A stretch of DNA of 64,000 bases from Actinomadura harenae (lineage in GTDB: Bacteria > Actinomycetota > Actinomycetes > Streptosporangiales > Streptosporangiaceae): positions 1-64,000 of the forward strand of contig NZ_RFFG01000024.1 in NCBI RefSeq assembly GCF_003696215.1, given 5' to 3'. Shown in pieces: positions 24,544 to 33,342 of this stretch (position 1 is the first letter of the stretch; every line of letters starts with the position of its first letter). The notes beneath the pieces were generated by a model, which did no database searches, was not told where the DNA came from, and saw only the letters and a list, made by a program, of their open reading frames with translations. The position numbers and the translations under genes are program-made.

Positions 24544-25464
24544 ATGTCGCGTGCGAAGGAGTTCCACGGCCTGCCCGTGGCCGGCTTCTACCCGGACCAG
24601 GGCGGTGCGGTCGCCGCGGCGGAGTCCGCCTGGTGCCTGAACGCCGACTACTCCGACTCCTCCGGTCTCGCCGAGGTCTTCGCGTCCTTCTTCGACAGGG
24701 CCGACAGCACCCAGGTGACCGCCCTGCTCCTCGGCCACATCGGGTACGACGCCCCGACCGCCGCCGAGGTCCTGATGGACGTCGCCGACCGCCTCCCCGC
24801 ACTGCGGGCCCTCTCCCTCGGCCACGAACAGGACTTCTGCGGGATGGAGGCGTCCGGCGACTTCACGCCCGTCCTCGAACGCTTCCCGCGGCTCGAACGG
24901 CTCGACGTCCGAGGACGCCACGACCTGGAGTTCCGGCCCGTCCGGCACGGGACGCTGAAGACCCTGCGGGTGGAGTCGTGCAACCTCCCGGGCGACGTCA
25001 TGCGCGCGATCGCCGACAGCGACCTGCCCGCCCTGGAACGCCTCGACGTCTGGCTCGGCGTCGACGACCCCGAGGGCGACGTCGCCGACGAGACCGACCT
25101 GGGCGCCGTCCTGACGGGTGAACGGCTCCCCTCGCTGCGCGCCCTCGCCCTGGAGAACAGCGGCAGGCAGGACGAGATCGCCGAGGAGGTCGCGACCGCC
25201 CCGGTCGTGGCCCGGCTGCGCCGCCTGAGCCTGGCCCGGGGCACCTTCAGCGACCAAGGCGCGGAGGCTCTTCTTTCCGGCCAGCCCCTCACCCACCTCG
25301 AACACCTCGATCTCCACCACCACTACCTCTCGGACACCGAGATGGACCGCCTCCAAGCCGCCCTCCCCACCACCGAGGTCGACCTCGGCGGAGGACGCGG
25401 CGAATGGCACGGCCCCTTCGACGAGGAGGTCTTCAACCTGGTCGAAGACGGCCGCGACTTCTGA
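24544..25464 (+). CDS. STM4015-family leucine-rich repeat protein
   Basis: A 306-residue soluble protein. After an N-terminal cap (EFHGLPVAGFYPDQG) it shows leucine-rich repeats of the ribonuclease-inhibitor type: LPALRALSLGHEQDF, FPRLERLDVRGRHDLEF, TLKTLRVESCNLPGDVM, LPALERLDVWLGVDD, LPSLRALALENSG, ARLRRLSLARGTFSDQGAEAL, LTHLEHLDLHHHYLSD. The ending DLGGGRGEWHGPFDEEVF fits the STM4015 family. Usually in clusters of unknown, possibly protein-binding, role; no partner genes (STM4014-like) are visible next to it. A TACGCT box at 24474 could be its promoter. Confidence 0.85.
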   Translation: MSRAKEFHGLPVAGFYPDQGGAVAAAESAWCLNADYSDSSGLAEVFASFFDRADSTQVTALLLGHIGYDAPTAAEVLMDVADRLPALRALSLGHEQDFCGMEASGDFTPVLERFPRLERLDVRGRHDLEFRPVRHGTLKTLRVESCNLPGDVMRAIADSDLPALERLDVWLGVDDPEGDVADETDLGAVLTGERLPSLRALALENSGRQDEIAEEVATAPVVARLRRLSLARGTFSDQGAEALLSGQPLTHLEHLDLHHHYLSDTEMDRLQAALPTTEVDLGGGRGEWHGPFDEEVFNLVEDGRDF

Positions 25465-25474
25465 CCTGGAGGAG

Positions 25475-25882
25475 TCAGACGACGCGGAAGCGTTCGGCGA
25501 CGACGAGGGTGGTGTCGTCGATGACCGGGGTGTGGCCCAGGAACTCGGCCACGCCCTCGCTCTGGAAGAACGCCTCGTGGGCCGTGCGCCACTCGGCGGC
25601 GTCGGCGTAGCCGCGGCCCTCGGCGACCGCGAAGTCGTCGTCGATGTCCTTCATGGGGACGGTCCGGACCTCGGTGAGCTCGATGGTCACGGCCGGGAGG
25701 CCGTCCGAGTCGAGCACCGCGAACCTCTGGCCGACCTCCGGCACCGGCTCCCCGGCGTGCTCGTAGATCTCCAGGAGTCCGGTCAGCGCGGTCTTCCGTC
25801 CCTCTTCGATCGCCGCCACGCCGCTGTCGCGCTCCGGCCCGGGGAAGGCGAGTTCGAGCGTCGGGAGCTCCTCGTTGTCCAT
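25475..25882 (-). CDS. ASCH-domain protein
   Basis: A 135-residue acidic protein with the ASCH/PUA-like layout: LELAFPGPERDSGVAAIEEGRKTALTG type N-terminus, VGQRFAVLDSDGLPAVTIELTEVRTVPMKDID (the G-x-K/R-x-x-T and beta-strand core), and a helical segment with AEWRTAHEAFF. ASCH domains are thought to bind RNA or nucleotides. ATG 25882 was chosen because TACGCT lies 6 nt upstream, the leaderless arrangement; ATG 25885 is adjacent. It is convergent with the LRR gene, ten bases apart. Confidence 0.8.
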   Translation of the reverse strand: MDNEELPTLELAFPGPERDSGVAAIEEGRKTALTGLLEIYEHAGEPVPEVGQRFAVLDSDGLPAVTIELTEVRTVPMKDIDDDFAVAEGRGYADAAEWRTAHEAFFQSEGVAEFLGHTPVIDDTTLVVAERFRVV

Positions 25883-25936
25883 CATGGAAGCGTACGAAGC
25901 CCCCGGCTCGGAGATCAACTTCGCGGGTGGTGCGGC

Positions 25937-25942
25937 TAGAGT
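25937..25942 (+). promoter_or_regulatory. Leaderless -10 box TAGAGT
   Basis: TAGAGT sits 6 nt before the GTG start of the next gene; no ribosome site is present, consistent with leaderless transcription. Confidence 0.45.
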
Positions 25943-25948
25943 GCGCGC

Positions 25949-26557
25949 GTGGCTCTGAAGGTTCTTGCGGTGGGTGTCGAGCAGGTCCGGGCGATGGTGC
26001 GGATCGCCGACACGGCGTGGACGGATGACGGGGTCCACGAGGCGCTCGCCGCGTCCGGGTGGCTGCCGGAGGGGCGGAGGATCGACCGGGGGCCCGGCGG
26101 CGGCCTCGAGTTCGGGGGCACCCTGGACATCGGGAACGACCGGGAGCTGGAGCTCGGCTCGGCGCCGCCCGGTCCGCGCGCGTTCGTCGCGATGCCGTTC
26201 GCGCTGCTCTGGCCCCCGATCAACGCGGACGACACGGACGACACGGACGACACGGACGACGACGGGGACGAGGACGACCTCGACGGGGAGTATCCCGACG
26301 TCTGGGAGCGGCGGCCGGACGCCGGGCCCGCCGAGTTCGAGGCCGAGTTCCTGCGGGTCCGGGCGCTGCTCGAAGACCTGGTCGGGCCGCCCTCGCACGT
26401 CCACGGGAGCGTCGCCTCAGGGGTGCGCTGGGACGTCTGGGAGCGGGGAGACACCGTCCTGACCCTGTACGCGCAGGATGACATCCCCTCCTACTCGCAC
26501 TACGACCGCCTCGCGCTCGCCGTCTGGACCGCCGACGGCTGGACCCCACCCGAGTAG
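25949..26557 (+). CDS. Hypothetical acidic protein with Asp-Thr repeat
   Basis: A 202-residue acidic protein, no family recognised. A globular N-terminal part (ALKVLAVGVEQVRAMVRIADTAWTDD) and C-terminal part (LYAQDDIPSYSHYDRLALAVWTADGW) flank an acidic linker DDTDDTDDTDDDGDEDD, encoded by a 9-bp tandem repeat GACGACACG. The shape (two halves, Trp-rich ending) suggests an immunity- or SMI1-like small protein, but I see no diagnostic motif. Leaderless start. Confidence 0.65.
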   Translation: MALKVLAVGVEQVRAMVRIADTAWTDDGVHEALAASGWLPEGRRIDRGPGGGLEFGGTLDIGNDRELELGSAPPGPRAFVAMPFALLWPPINADDTDDTDDTDDDGDEDDLDGEYPDVWERRPDAGPAEFEAEFLRVRALLEDLVGPPSHVHGSVASGVRWDVWERGDTVLTLYAQDDIPSYSHYDRLALAVWTADGWTPPE

Positions 26558-26566
26558 GGCTGGGGG

Positions 26567-27946
26567 TCAGTTCAGGGAGAGGGCGATGCCGCTGCCGATG
26601 CCCAGGACGAGGGTCAGTGCGGTGGCCGTGTAGGCGACGAGGGCCGCCGGACGGGACACCGTTGGGGGTTCGTGTTCGGCGCGGCCATAGGCCGGGACGA
26701 TCCAGCGGAGGTAGTAGAAGACGCTGGCCACCGTGTTGACGGCCGCCACCACGGCCAGCCACGTGTAGTGGCCCTCGACCGCCGCGCCCAGCATGAGGAC
26801 CTTCCCGACGAACACGGCCGTCGGCGGCGTCCCGATCAGGCCGAGAAGGCAGATGACCAGCGACAACGCCAGCAGGGGCGAGCGGCGCGCGAGGCCCCGG
26901 TAGTCGCCGATCCGGTCGCGTCCCACGGCGACGACGACGGCGAAGGCGCCCAGGTTCGTCAGCGCGTAGGCGGCGACGTAGTAGAGCAGGGCGGGCTCGG
27001 CGAGGTCGGTGCGTCCGGCCACGGCGACCGGGACGAGCAGGTAGCCCGCCTGGCTGATGGTCGAGTAGGCCAGGAGGCGGCGGACGTTGTCCTGCCCGAA
27101 GGCCGCGAGGTTGCCCAGCGTCATGGTCGCGGCCGCGATGAGGGCGATCGTCAGGGCCCACGAGTGCGGCATGACCTCCGCGCCCAGGCGGAAAAGGGCC
27201 GCGAAGGCCCCGATCTTCGGGACGGTGGTGACCAGCGTGGCCACGACCGGGGGCGCGCCCTCCGTGACGTCCGGGACCCAGAAGTGGGCCGGGACCGCGC
27301 CCGCCTTGAACAGCAGGCCCGCGACCAGCAGGATCACGCCGACCGTGACGGCCGGGCCGGACGGCAGGCCGAGCGCCAGGGTCTCGTAGGACGTGCCGCG
27401 CCCGAGGCCGTAGAGCAGGGTCACGCCGGTGAGCATGAACAGGCCGAGCAGCGCGCCCATGAGGTAGTACTTCAGCGCGGACTCGGCGCCCTTGCCGTCC
27501 TTCCCGAAACCGGCGAGCGCGTAGGCGGGGATGCTCGCCAGCAGGTACGCCGCGACCAGGACCAGCAGGTCGGACGCCGCGCCCAGGGCGATCGTCCCGA
27601 GGGCCGTGAACACCGTCAGCACATGGAACTCGGTCTCGCGGCGGTGCCCGCGCATCGGCGCGAACCCCAGCGCGAGGACCAGCAGCGTGGAACCCAGCAC
27701 GGTCAGGCGCGTGACGTGCGTGACCGGGTCGAGCATGAACGCGTCGAACGTCATCACCCGCGGCCCCGAGACGGCGAACGCGGCGGCGACCAGCCCGGCG
27801 AGGACGCCCGCCGCGCAGACCAGCGCGGCGATCCACTGCCGCCGGCGCGGGACGAACATGCCGGTCAGCAGGCCGAGGACGGCGCCGAACAGCGTGAGGA
27901 GCTCCGGCAGCAGGTCGGCCGGGTTCTCGCGCATCATCGGGTTCAT
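26567..27946 (-). CDS. nuoN: NADH-quinone oxidoreductase subunit N-like protein
   Basis: A 459-residue, 14-TM-type antiporter-like subunit of the complex I membrane arm. Key features: LLVLVAAYLLASIPAYALAGF (loop-helix with the conserved Glu replaced region), KYYLMGALLGLFMLTG, LLFKAGAVPAHFWVPDVTEGAPP (Lys and the conserved H-x-W-x-P-D motif), and QDNVRRLLAYSTISQAGYLL. It starts ATGA inside the nuoM stop. Last gene of the membrane-arm operon. Proton pumping or ion translocation is expected, but the usual electron-input subunits are not encoded here. Confidence 0.92.
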   Translation of the reverse strand: MNPMMRENPADLLPELLTLFGAVLGLLTGMFVPRRRQWIAALVCAAGVLAGLVAAAFAVSGPRVMTFDAFMLDPVTHVTRLTVLGSTLLVLALGFAPMRGHRRETEFHVLTVFTALGTIALGAASDLLVLVAAYLLASIPAYALAGFGKDGKGAESALKYYLMGALLGLFMLTGVTLLYGLGRGTSYETLALGLPSGPAVTVGVILLVAGLLFKAGAVPAHFWVPDVTEGAPPVVATLVTTVPKIGAFAALFRLGAEVMPHSWALTIALIAAATMTLGNLAAFGQDNVRRLLAYSTISQAGYLLVPVAVAGRTDLAEPALLYYVAAYALTNLGAFAVVVAVGRDRIGDYRGLARRSPLLALSLVICLLGLIGTPPTAVFVGKVLMLGAAVEGHYTWLAVVAAVNTVASVFYYLRWIVPAYGRAEHEPPTVSRPAALVAYTATALTLVLGIGSGIALSLN

Positions 27947-29436
27947 CGGCCGACCAGCGCGATCACGGCCGACGACACCGGCTCGACCAGGTCCAGCAGG
28001 AACCGCGGCGCGACCCCGATGACCAGCGCGAGCGCCAGCAGCGGGACGATCGCGGCCCGCTCGGCCGCGCCGACGTCGGTGACCCGCGCGGTCAGCGTTC
28101 CGGGCGTCCCCAGCAGGACGCGCTGGAGCAGCCGCAGGAACAGCGCCGCCGTGATCAGCACGCCCAGGACCGCGATCCCGCCCGCGATCGCCGCGCCGGT
28201 CGTCCCGGCGCCGATGACGCCGGTGAAGATCTGGAACTCGGCGATGAACCCGGACAGTCCGGGCAGGCCGAGGGACCCGAAGGACGCGACGGCGAGCAGC
28301 CCGGCGAAGACCGGGGCGACCCGCGCGACACCGCCGTACTCGTCCATGTCGTAGGACGCGGTGCGCTCGTACAGGACGCCGCAGAGCAGGAACAGCGCGC
28401 CCGTGAGCAGGCCGTGGCTGACCATCTGCGTGACCGCGCCCGTCACGGCCAGCCGCCGCGCCGCCTCGTCCCCGGCGAGCCCGGCCGCGCCGACCGCGAG
28501 GACGATGTAGCCCATGTGGTTGACCGACGTGTAGGCGATCAGCCGCTTGAGGTCGCGCTGGGCGAGGGCGACGAGCGCCCCGTAGACGACGCTCACGACA
28601 CCGACGATCACGATGACCCACGCGTAGGTCCGCCAGGCCTCCGGGAGCATCGGCATCGCGATCCGGACGAACCCGTACGTGCCCATCTTCAGCAGGACGC
28701 CCGCGAGGATCGCCGACCCGGCGGCGGGCGCGTCGGTGTGCGCGGGCGGCAGCCAGGTGTGGAACGGGACGGTCGGGGTCTTCACCGCGAGCCCGACGAC
28801 GATCGCGAGCAGCACCAGCCCGGCGAGTCCGGGCGAGTCGGCCAGCGGCGGGTTCCGGGTCAGCTCGACCATGTCGAACGTCTTCGGGGACGACCCGAGG
28901 TACAGGCCGATGAAGCCCAGCAGCAGCACCAGCGACCCGAAGAAGGTGTACAGGAAGAACCGCAGCGCGGACCGCAGCCGGTCGCCGTGCCCCCAGCCCG
29001 CGATGACGAAGTACATCGCGACGATCGACAGGTCGAAGAAGACGAAGAACAGCAGCAGGTCCAGGGCCGCGAACAGCCCGAGGCTGACGGTCTCCAGGAA
29101 CAGGAACAGGGCCGCGAACGTCCTCGCGCGGCGCGCCTGCCTCAGCGAGTACACCGCGCAGCACAGGAACAGCAGCGTGGTGAGCGCGAGCAGCGGCAGC
29201 GACAGGCCGTCCACGCCGAGGTGGTAGCCGGCCCGGACGGACGGGATCCAGCGCGCGTTCGTCTCGTAGCCGATGCCGGGACCGTCGTAACGGGCCCACA
29301 GCGCGACGACGATCGCGAGGTCCGCCGCGGACGCGACGATCCACGTCCAGACGGAGGCCCGGTCGCCCAGGCGCAGCAGGTACAGCGCGAGCGCGGCGGC
29401 CAGCGGGAGGAAGATCACCAGGGAGAGCACGGTCAC
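27943..29436 (-). CDS. nuoM: NADH-quinone oxidoreductase subunit M-like protein
   Basis: A 497-residue antiporter-like subunit: DGLSLPLLALTTLLF near TM2-3, FVFFDLSIVAMYFVIAGWG (family Glu/Asp position), LAVKTPTVPFHTWLPPAHTDAP with the conserved Lys and H-x-W-L-P-x-A-H, and ALAQRDLKRLIAYTSVNHMGY. This set is diagnostic for NuoM/ND4. ATGA-type overlaps with both nuoL and nuoN. Core residues for proton transfer appear intact, so the arm should be able to move ions. Confidence 0.95.
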   Translation of the reverse strand: MTVLSLVIFLPLAAALALYLLRLGDRASVWTWIVASAADLAIVVALWARYDGPGIGYETNARWIPSVRAGYHLGVDGLSLPLLALTTLLFLCCAVYSLRQARRARTFAALFLFLETVSLGLFAALDLLLFFVFFDLSIVAMYFVIAGWGHGDRLRSALRFFLYTFFGSLVLLLGFIGLYLGSSPKTFDMVELTRNPPLADSPGLAGLVLLAIVVGLAVKTPTVPFHTWLPPAHTDAPAAGSAILAGVLLKMGTYGFVRIAMPMLPEAWRTYAWVIVIVGVVSVVYGALVALAQRDLKRLIAYTSVNHMGYIVLAVGAAGLAGDEAARRLAVTGAVTQMVSHGLLTGALFLLCGVLYERTASYDMDEYGGVARVAPVFAGLLAVASFGSLGLPGLSGFIAEFQIFTGVIGAGTTGAAIAGGIAVLGVLITAALFLRLLQRVLLGTPGTLTARVTDVGAAERAAIVPLLALALVIGVAPRFLLDLVEPVSSAVIALVGR

Positions 29437-31271
29437 CCGACCAGAACGACGACGAGGGTCAACACGAGGAGGAGCACGGCGGCCTGGGCGTAGTAGGTGT
29501 GCACCTGGCCGGTCTGCGGACGGCGGGCGAGGACGGCCAGCCGCCGGACGGATCGCCCGAGGCCGTCCACCAGGCCGTCCACGGGGAACTCCACACGCCG
29601 GGACGCCAGGGTGGCGGCGGCGCGCCCGCCGGCGGCGACCGCGCGGACGGCGCCGTCCAGCACGCGGTCGTCGAACCGGGCCAGCGCCCCGGCGAGCGCG
29701 AGCACCGGCCGCGCCACGAGCCGGTCGGCGGCCTGGCCCAGGTAGAACCAGTTCCGGGCGGCCGCGAACGCGGGGAGGTTCACGCGGCGGGACGCCACGA
29801 CCCCGGCCACCAGCACGGCGAGCCCGCCGGAGAGCGCGAGTTCGAGCGCGGTCGGGCCGTCCTCACCGGACGCGCCGAGCAGCCGCTGCCACGGCCCGAG
29901 GACGCCCGGCAGGGCGACGACCCCGAACCCCGCGCCGACGGCGGCGAGGACGGGCATCGGCAGCTTCTCGGCCAGGCCGACATGCCGGGTGCCGGGCTGC
30001 TCGGTGTCGTCCCTGGTCAGGGCATCCCTCGGATGCCAGACCGCCACGATCATCCGCACCGAGTAGGCCGCCGCGAGGACACCGCCCGCCAGCCCGACCG
30101 CCTGCAACGGCACCGGCGCGGACGCCAGCACGACGTCCTTCGTCACCCACAGCGACAGCGGCGGAAGCCCGGCGAGCGCGAGCGCGCCCACGCCGAACGT
30201 GACGCCGACCAGCCGGAACCGGCGCGCCGCGCCGTGCAGCTCGGCGAGGTCCTTGGTGCCGAGCGCCGTCAGGAACGCCCCCGCCCCCAGGAAGAGCAGG
30301 CACTTCACCGCAGCGTGCGCGACGAGCTGCGCCGTCCCGCCCGCGACCGAGCCGACGCCCGCGGCGAGCACCATGAACCCGATCTGCGCGCACGTCGACG
30401 CCGCGAGCAACTGCTTCAGGTCACGCTGCGCGACGGCGACCGCGCCCATCACCAGCGCCGTCAGCGCACCGGCCCATGCGACCAGCGTCCCCGCCCACCC
30501 GGCCGCCTCCAGCAGCGGATGGACGCGGAGCAGCAGGTACGCCCCGGCCGCGACCATCGTCGCCGAGTGCAGCAGCGCCGACACCGGGCTCGGACCCGCC
30601 ATCGCCCGCGACAACCAGAACGAGAACGGCAGCTGCGCCGACTTCCCGAGCGCCGCCACGACGATCCCGGCCGCGACCAGGTCCCGCCAGGGGGACGCCG
30701 CGCCCGCCAGCGCGTCCAGCGAGAGCGAGTGCGTGCCCGCGACCGCGCAACCCGCCGCGAAGTACAGCCCCAGGTCACCGGCGCGCGTGGTCAGGAACGC
30801 GACGTTCGCCGAATCCACGCGCTCGCCGTCCTGCCACCAGAACCCGATCAGGGCGTAGGACATCGCGCCCATGACCTCCCAGGCCATGAGCAGCACCGCG
30901 AGATCCTTCGCCGTGACCGTCACGAGCATCGCCGCGGCGAACACCAGCATCAGGCCGAAGAACCGGGCGCGCGCCTCGTCCGGGCCCATGTCCCCGGCCG
31001 CGAACACCAGCACGGCGAGGGCCGCGGACGCCACGGTCACCACGAGGACCGCCGACAGGCCGTCCACCGCCATGCCCGCCGGGAGACCGGCGAACAGGGG
31101 GAACGACACGTCCGGACGTCCGACGGCCGCGGCCACGGCGAGGCCGAGCGTCCCCACCCCGGCGAGGACGGCCAGCACCGGAGCGACCCGGTCGGCGCGG
31201 CGTCCGGCCAGCAGGAGCAGCGCGCCCACCAGCAGCGGCAGCGCGGGCAGGGCCCAGGCGACGGCGCTCAT
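29433..31271 (-). CDS. nuoL: NADH-quinone oxidoreductase subunit L-like protein
   Basis: A 612-residue NuoL/ND5-like subunit: VDGLSAVLVVTV, AKDLAVLLMAWEVMGAMSYALIGFWW with the conserved Glu, GKSAQLPFSFWLSRAMAGPSPVSALLHSA with Lys and L-H-S-A, and VAVAQRDLKQLLAASTCAQIGFM. The usual H-x-W-L-x-x-A-M is here FSFWLSRAM. The C-terminal lateral helix region (residues 480-600) is present. It overlaps nuoK and nuoM by four bases. Confidence 0.93.
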   Translation of the reverse strand: MSAVAWALPALPLLVGALLLLAGRRADRVAPVLAVLAGVGTLGLAVAAAVGRPDVSFPLFAGLPAGMAVDGLSAVLVVTVASAALAVLVFAAGDMGPDEARARFFGLMLVFAAAMLVTVTAKDLAVLLMAWEVMGAMSYALIGFWWQDGERVDSANVAFLTTRAGDLGLYFAAGCAVAGTHSLSLDALAGAASPWRDLVAAGIVVAALGKSAQLPFSFWLSRAMAGPSPVSALLHSATMVAAGAYLLLRVHPLLEAAGWAGTLVAWAGALTALVMGAVAVAQRDLKQLLAASTCAQIGFMVLAAGVGSVAGGTAQLVAHAAVKCLLFLGAGAFLTALGTKDLAELHGAARRFRLVGVTFGVGALALAGLPPLSLWVTKDVVLASAPVPLQAVGLAGGVLAAAYSVRMIVAVWHPRDALTRDDTEQPGTRHVGLAEKLPMPVLAAVGAGFGVVALPGVLGPWQRLLGASGEDGPTALELALSGGLAVLVAGVVASRRVNLPAFAAARNWFYLGQAADRLVARPVLALAGALARFDDRVLDGAVRAVAAGGRAAATLASRRVEFPVDGLVDGLGRSVRRLAVLARRPQTGQVHTYYAQAAVLLLVLTLVVVLVG

Positions 31272-31573
31272 CCCTTGAGTTCCGATGCGTCGTCGGTGAC
31301 GTCCACGTCACGCGCCCGGAACAACGCCGTCGCGACCGCGAACCCCATCGCCATCTCCAGCGCCATCACCGTCACCGCGACCAGCACCAGCACCTGCCCG
31401 TCCGCCGAGCCGGGCGCCACGTAGAACCAGAACGCCCCACCGGCCACGACGAGCCCGTTCACCATGAGCTCGAGCCCCATCATCAGCATCACGATCGACT
31501 GCTGTGACAACGCCCCGTACAACCCGACCGAGAACAACCCGGCCGCCAACACCAAGAACGCCTGAAGCGTCAC
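31268..31573 (-). CDS. nuoK: NADH-quinone oxidoreductase subunit K-like protein
   Basis: A 101-residue, three-TM subunit with LFSVGLYGALSQQSIVMLMMGLELMVNGLVVA, where the conserved TM2 Glu (LMMGLELM) of NuoK is kept, and VLVLVAVTVMALEMAMGFAVATALF with the TM3 Glu. These two glutamates line the proton path in complex I. It overlaps nuoJ and nuoL by four bases. Confidence 0.95.
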   Translation of the reverse strand: MTLQAFLVLAAGLFSVGLYGALSQQSIVMLMMGLELMVNGLVVAGGAFWFYVAPGSADGQVLVLVAVTVMALEMAMGFAVATALFRARDVDVTDDASELKG

Positions 31574-32418
31574 CCCGCACCCCCAGCAAGCCCATGCCCA
31601 CCATGCGCCCCATGCCCGGCCTCGCCGTGCATGCCATGCCCGGCCTCGCCGTGCGCGTCCCGCGCGGCGGCCTCGTGGGCGGCGTGCCCTCCATGCTCAT
31701 GCCCGCCGTGGCCATCCATGCCGTGGTCATCCATGCCGTGGTCATCCATGCCGTGGTCATCCGCGCCCTGCGCGGCATGACCATGCGCGGCGTGCGCGGC
31801 ATGACCATGCGCGGCGTGCGCGGCCTCGTCGTGGACGCCGTGCATGGAGTGGTCGTGCGCGGCGTGTGCGTCGTGGCCGGGCTGGTCGGGTGCGGCGTGA
31901 CCGGCGTGGTCGTCCGCCGTGTCGTAGCGGCCCCGGTCGGTGGCGAGGACGACGGAGGCGATCATCGTGGCGAGGATGGCGAGGCCGATGACCATCATGA
32001 CCAGCATCTTCGGGCCCATGATGGCCTGGCCCAGGGCCCGGGTCGGGTCGGACGGCGGCGCGCCCTCGCGGTGCGGCCAGCGGACGGTGAGGACGCCCGC
32101 GGTGAGGAGGACGAAGACCCCCGCGGAGATACCGAGGGCGGCACGGTTGTTGTGCACCATCTTCATCGGCATGAGCCCGGCCGGGTTCATCATGTACATG
32201 ATCATGAAGACGGCCATCACCAGCATCTCCATGATCATCATCAGCACCACCAGGACGCCCAGGTAGTGCAGATCGATGAGCAGCAGCACCGCGCCGACGC
32301 ACAGGAACGACGCGAGCAGCGCGAAGGTCGCGCGCGCCATCGAGTCGACGACGAAGACCATCACCCCCGTGCCCACGGCGGCGAGGGCCAGGATCCAGAA
32401 CACCGCGTCCCGCAGCAT
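31570..32418 (-). CDS. nuoJ: NADH-quinone oxidoreductase subunit J-like protein with His-rich tail
   Basis: A 282-residue NuoJ/ND6-like protein. The five-helix core (residues 1-160) includes FLCVGAVLLLIDLHYLGVLVVLMMIMEMLVMAVFM. From residue 161 to the end comes an extra hydrophilic tail of about 120 residues containing 28 histidines in DDHGMDDHGMD, HAAHGH and GEAGHG-type repeats, far beyond a normal NuoJ of about 170-260 residues. The tail could bind Ni, Co, Cu or Zn. The next-but-one upstream gene carries a similar His/Met-rich segment, so the feature belongs to this complex. Confidence 0.92.
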   Translation of the reverse strand: MLRDAVFWILALAAVGTGVMVFVVDSMARATFALLASFLCVGAVLLLIDLHYLGVLVVLMMIMEMLVMAVFMIMYMMNPAGLMPMKMVHNNRAALGISAGVFVLLTAGVLTVRWPHREGAPPSDPTRALGQAIMGPKMLVMMVIGLAILATMIASVVLATDRGRYDTADDHAGHAAPDQPGHDAHAAHDHSMHGVHDEAAHAAHGHAAHAAHGHAAQGADDHGMDDHGMDDHGMDGHGGHEHGGHAAHEAAARDAHGEAGHGMHGEAGHGAHGGHGLAGGAG

Positions 32419-32430
32419 GTCAGTTCCTCC

Positions 32431-33342
32431 TCACAGCGCGACCAGCCCGGTGACGAGCAGCTGGAGCAGCGTGGCGGGGATCAGGGCCGTCCACGCGAAG
32501 GTCATGAAGCGGTCCATCCGGAGCACCGGCAGGCGGTGCGCCGTCCAGACCAGGACGGCGAGGACGGCGAGCGTCTTCAGCAGCGCCCACAGCCAGGCCG
32601 GGAGCAGCGGTCCCGCTCCCCCGCCGAGGAACAGCGGGACGGCGGCGGCCGCGGCGACCGCGAGCATCGCGTGGCGGCCCGCCGAGAACACCAGCCGGTC
32701 CGCGCCGCTCAGCTCGGCCGCCGCCCCGCCCGCCAGGTCGGCACCGACCGGGGACGACATCGGACCCCAGAACGCCATCGCCAGCGCGGACAGCAGGTAC
32801 ACGAGGAACGCGACCGGCATCTGGACGGCGAACCAGAGGTCGTGCTGCGCGGTCACGACGTCGGAGAAGCGCAGGGACTCCGCACCGACCGCGACCGTGA
32901 TCAGCGCGAACATGTGCGGAAGCTCGTAGGCGAGGCCCTGCGCGATCATCCGGTACCCGCCGACCAGCGGATACGCCGAGTTCACGCCCCATCCGGCGAG
33001 CCAGACGCCCGCCCAGACCGCGACCTCCATGGCGTTGAACCAGACGATCCCGACGGACATGTCGGACGCCGCGCGGGCGCCGCCGAGCGGCAGGACCGCC
33101 GCCGCGAGCACCGCCGCGACCGGCAGGACGAGCACCCCGGCGCGGCGCAGCAGACGGTCGGCGGCGAGGGTGCTCCTCCGCTGCCGGACCAGCAGGCGCG
33201 CGGTCTCGCGCAGCGGCGCGTCCCACGCCCGCCAGGCGCCCGGGACCCCGGCCGCGGACGCGCCGAGGACGGCGTCGAACGCCGCCGCCGCGACCGTCAG
33301 CACCGCGACGAGCAGCGGCAGGACCAGCAGGGACTCAGACAT
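32431..33342 (-). CDS. nuoH: NADH-quinone oxidoreductase subunit H-like protein
   Basis: A 303-residue NuoH/ND1-like membrane protein, somewhat short. Signature stretches are SAYPLVGGYRMIAQGLAYELPHMFALI (the G-x-x-R-x-x-x-Q-x-x-x-Y-E-x-P quinone-site loop) and the C-terminal LPVLRMDRFMTFAWTALIPATLLQLL (R-x-D-x-x-M-x-x-x-W). The loop linking to the peripheral arm is shorter than in classical NuoH. Its ATG overlaps the upstream fusion gene by eight bases. This subunit forms the quinone entry site next to NuoB/NuoD in complex I. Confidence 0.93.
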   Translation of the reverse strand: MSESLLVLPLLVAVLTVAAAAFDAVLGASAAGVPGAWRAWDAPLRETARLLVRQRRSTLAADRLLRRAGVLVLPVAAVLAAAVLPLGGARAASDMSVGIVWFNAMEVAVWAGVWLAGWGVNSAYPLVGGYRMIAQGLAYELPHMFALITVAVGAESLRFSDVVTAQHDLWFAVQMPVAFLVYLLSALAMAFWGPMSSPVGADLAGGAAAELSGADRLVFSAGRHAMLAVAAAAAVPLFLGGGAGPLLPAWLWALLKTLAVLAVLVWTAHRLPVLRMDRFMTFAWTALIPATLLQLLVTGLVAL

